NCBI GenBank assembly: GCA_016185125.1
Contig: JACPOC010000011.1
Coordinates: 61,923 to 125,922 of the forward strand
Length of the DNA stretch: 64,000 nucleotides
Origin: Bacteroidota bacterium
GTDB taxonomy: Bacteria; Bacteroidota; Bacteroidia; B-17B0; Aurantibacillaceae
Reading direction: 5' to 3'
Position 1 is the first letter of the stretch; every line of letters starts with the position of its first letter. Positions 63,829 to 64,000 of this stretch are shown piece by piece. The notes under the pieces were generated by a model. It did not search any database. It had not been told where the DNA came from and saw nothing but the letters and a program-made list of their open reading frames with translations. Made by a program: the position numbers and the translations under genes.

Positions 63829-63858
63829 GGATGCTTTGTTTATAAAGGTAAAACCCTT
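63781..63858 (+). repeat. rpoN gene-end repeat, second copy
   Basis: It carries the last 15 codons, the stop and the start of the 3' region as found at rpoN. The 3' 44 bases are identical, while the coding part upstream differs only by synonymous changes. Confidence 0.85.
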
Positions 63859-63860
63859 TA

Positions 63861-64000
63861 TTACTCCACAACAACCTTTTTTACTTCTCTGCCCGATTTT
63901 GAATTTAATTCAATCAGATAAACTCCTTTAGCTACACTTCCTAAAGAAATTTGCTTGTTTAAATTACCGCTAAAATTGCTTACAGTTTCGTTATAAATGG
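63861..64000 (-). CDS. T9SS type A sorting-domain protein (partial)
   Basis: Only the last 46 residues are in the window (IYNETVSNFSGNLNKQISLG, then SVAKGVYLIELNSKSGREVK and KVVVE-stop). The pattern is the terminal beta strands of a T9SS sorting domain. The rest of the protein lies beyond the window edge, so its function cannot be told. Confidence 0.75.
   Translation of the reverse strand, partial: IYNETVSNFSGNLNKQISLGSVAKGVYLIELNSKSGREVKKVVVE

Overview
The window is chromosomal DNA of a Bacteroidota member. Evidence: low GC, type IX secretion (T9SS) sorting domains, two PorP/SprF proteins, giant adhesins ending in the gliding-motility CHU_C domain, PD40/OmpA proteins, TANNTTTG-type -7 promoter boxes with no Shine-Dalgarno, and a monothiol bacilliredoxin (YtxJ). 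The genus cannot be fixed from the sequence; a Flavobacteriales- or Sphingobacteriales-like environmental lineage fits. Most genes are housekeeping or catabolic; no prophage, CRISPR array, tRNA or rRNA was seen.

Layout. 1-7.5 kb: 2Fe-2S ferredoxin (partial), methylmalonyl-CoA epimerase, a membrane J-domain protein, an aldehyde dehydrogenase of the 2-aminomuconate type, a helix-turn-helix regulator, a BaiN-like flavoprotein, enoyl-CoA hydratase, gatC and an acyltransferase. 7.6-19.9 kb (minus strand): T9SS cluster A, made of a 3047-residue adhesin with 29 Ig-like repeats, PorP/SprF, and a PD40/OmpA protein. 20.1-25.1 kb: mutL, two rhomboid proteases, a TPR/PD40 protein. 25.1-28.1 kb (minus): methionine operon (promoter, SAM-I riboswitch, a Cys-rich 37-codon leader ORF, an unknown 76-residue protein, metX, hom). 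28.2-31.4 kb: trmD, DUF3820, rluF, FKBP isomerase and small ORFs. 31.6-35.0 kb: two homologous, unrecognised structured-RNA transcription units flanking yceH and a coiled-coil/TPR protein. 35-37.5 kb: small exported proteins and ytxJ. 37.1-45.3 kb (plus): T9SS cluster B with the same gene order as cluster A. 45.8-53.5 kb: secreted proteins, homogentisate dioxygenase, trhO, threonine dehydrogenase, mrp, two related small lipoproteins. 53.7-55.4 kb: an ECF sigma factor with an anti-sigma-like/trypsin-like protease fusion. 55.6-59.5 kb: unknown gene, a MITE-like element, DUF4286, tyrS, rpoN. 59.8-64 kb: T9SS-exported proteins and a 43-residue protein whose C-terminus copies that of RpoN.

How it works together: the two adhesin-PorP-OmpA clusters probably supply separate surface structures through one T9SS encoded elsewhere, and four further proteins carry T9SS sorting tails. 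The most unusual items are (1) the duplicated RNA locus with covarying stems, (2) the SAM riboswitch followed by a Cys-Cys-Cys-Cys-Met-Cys leader peptide, (3) the RpoN-tail microprotein, and (4) the sigma factor/membrane protease pair.
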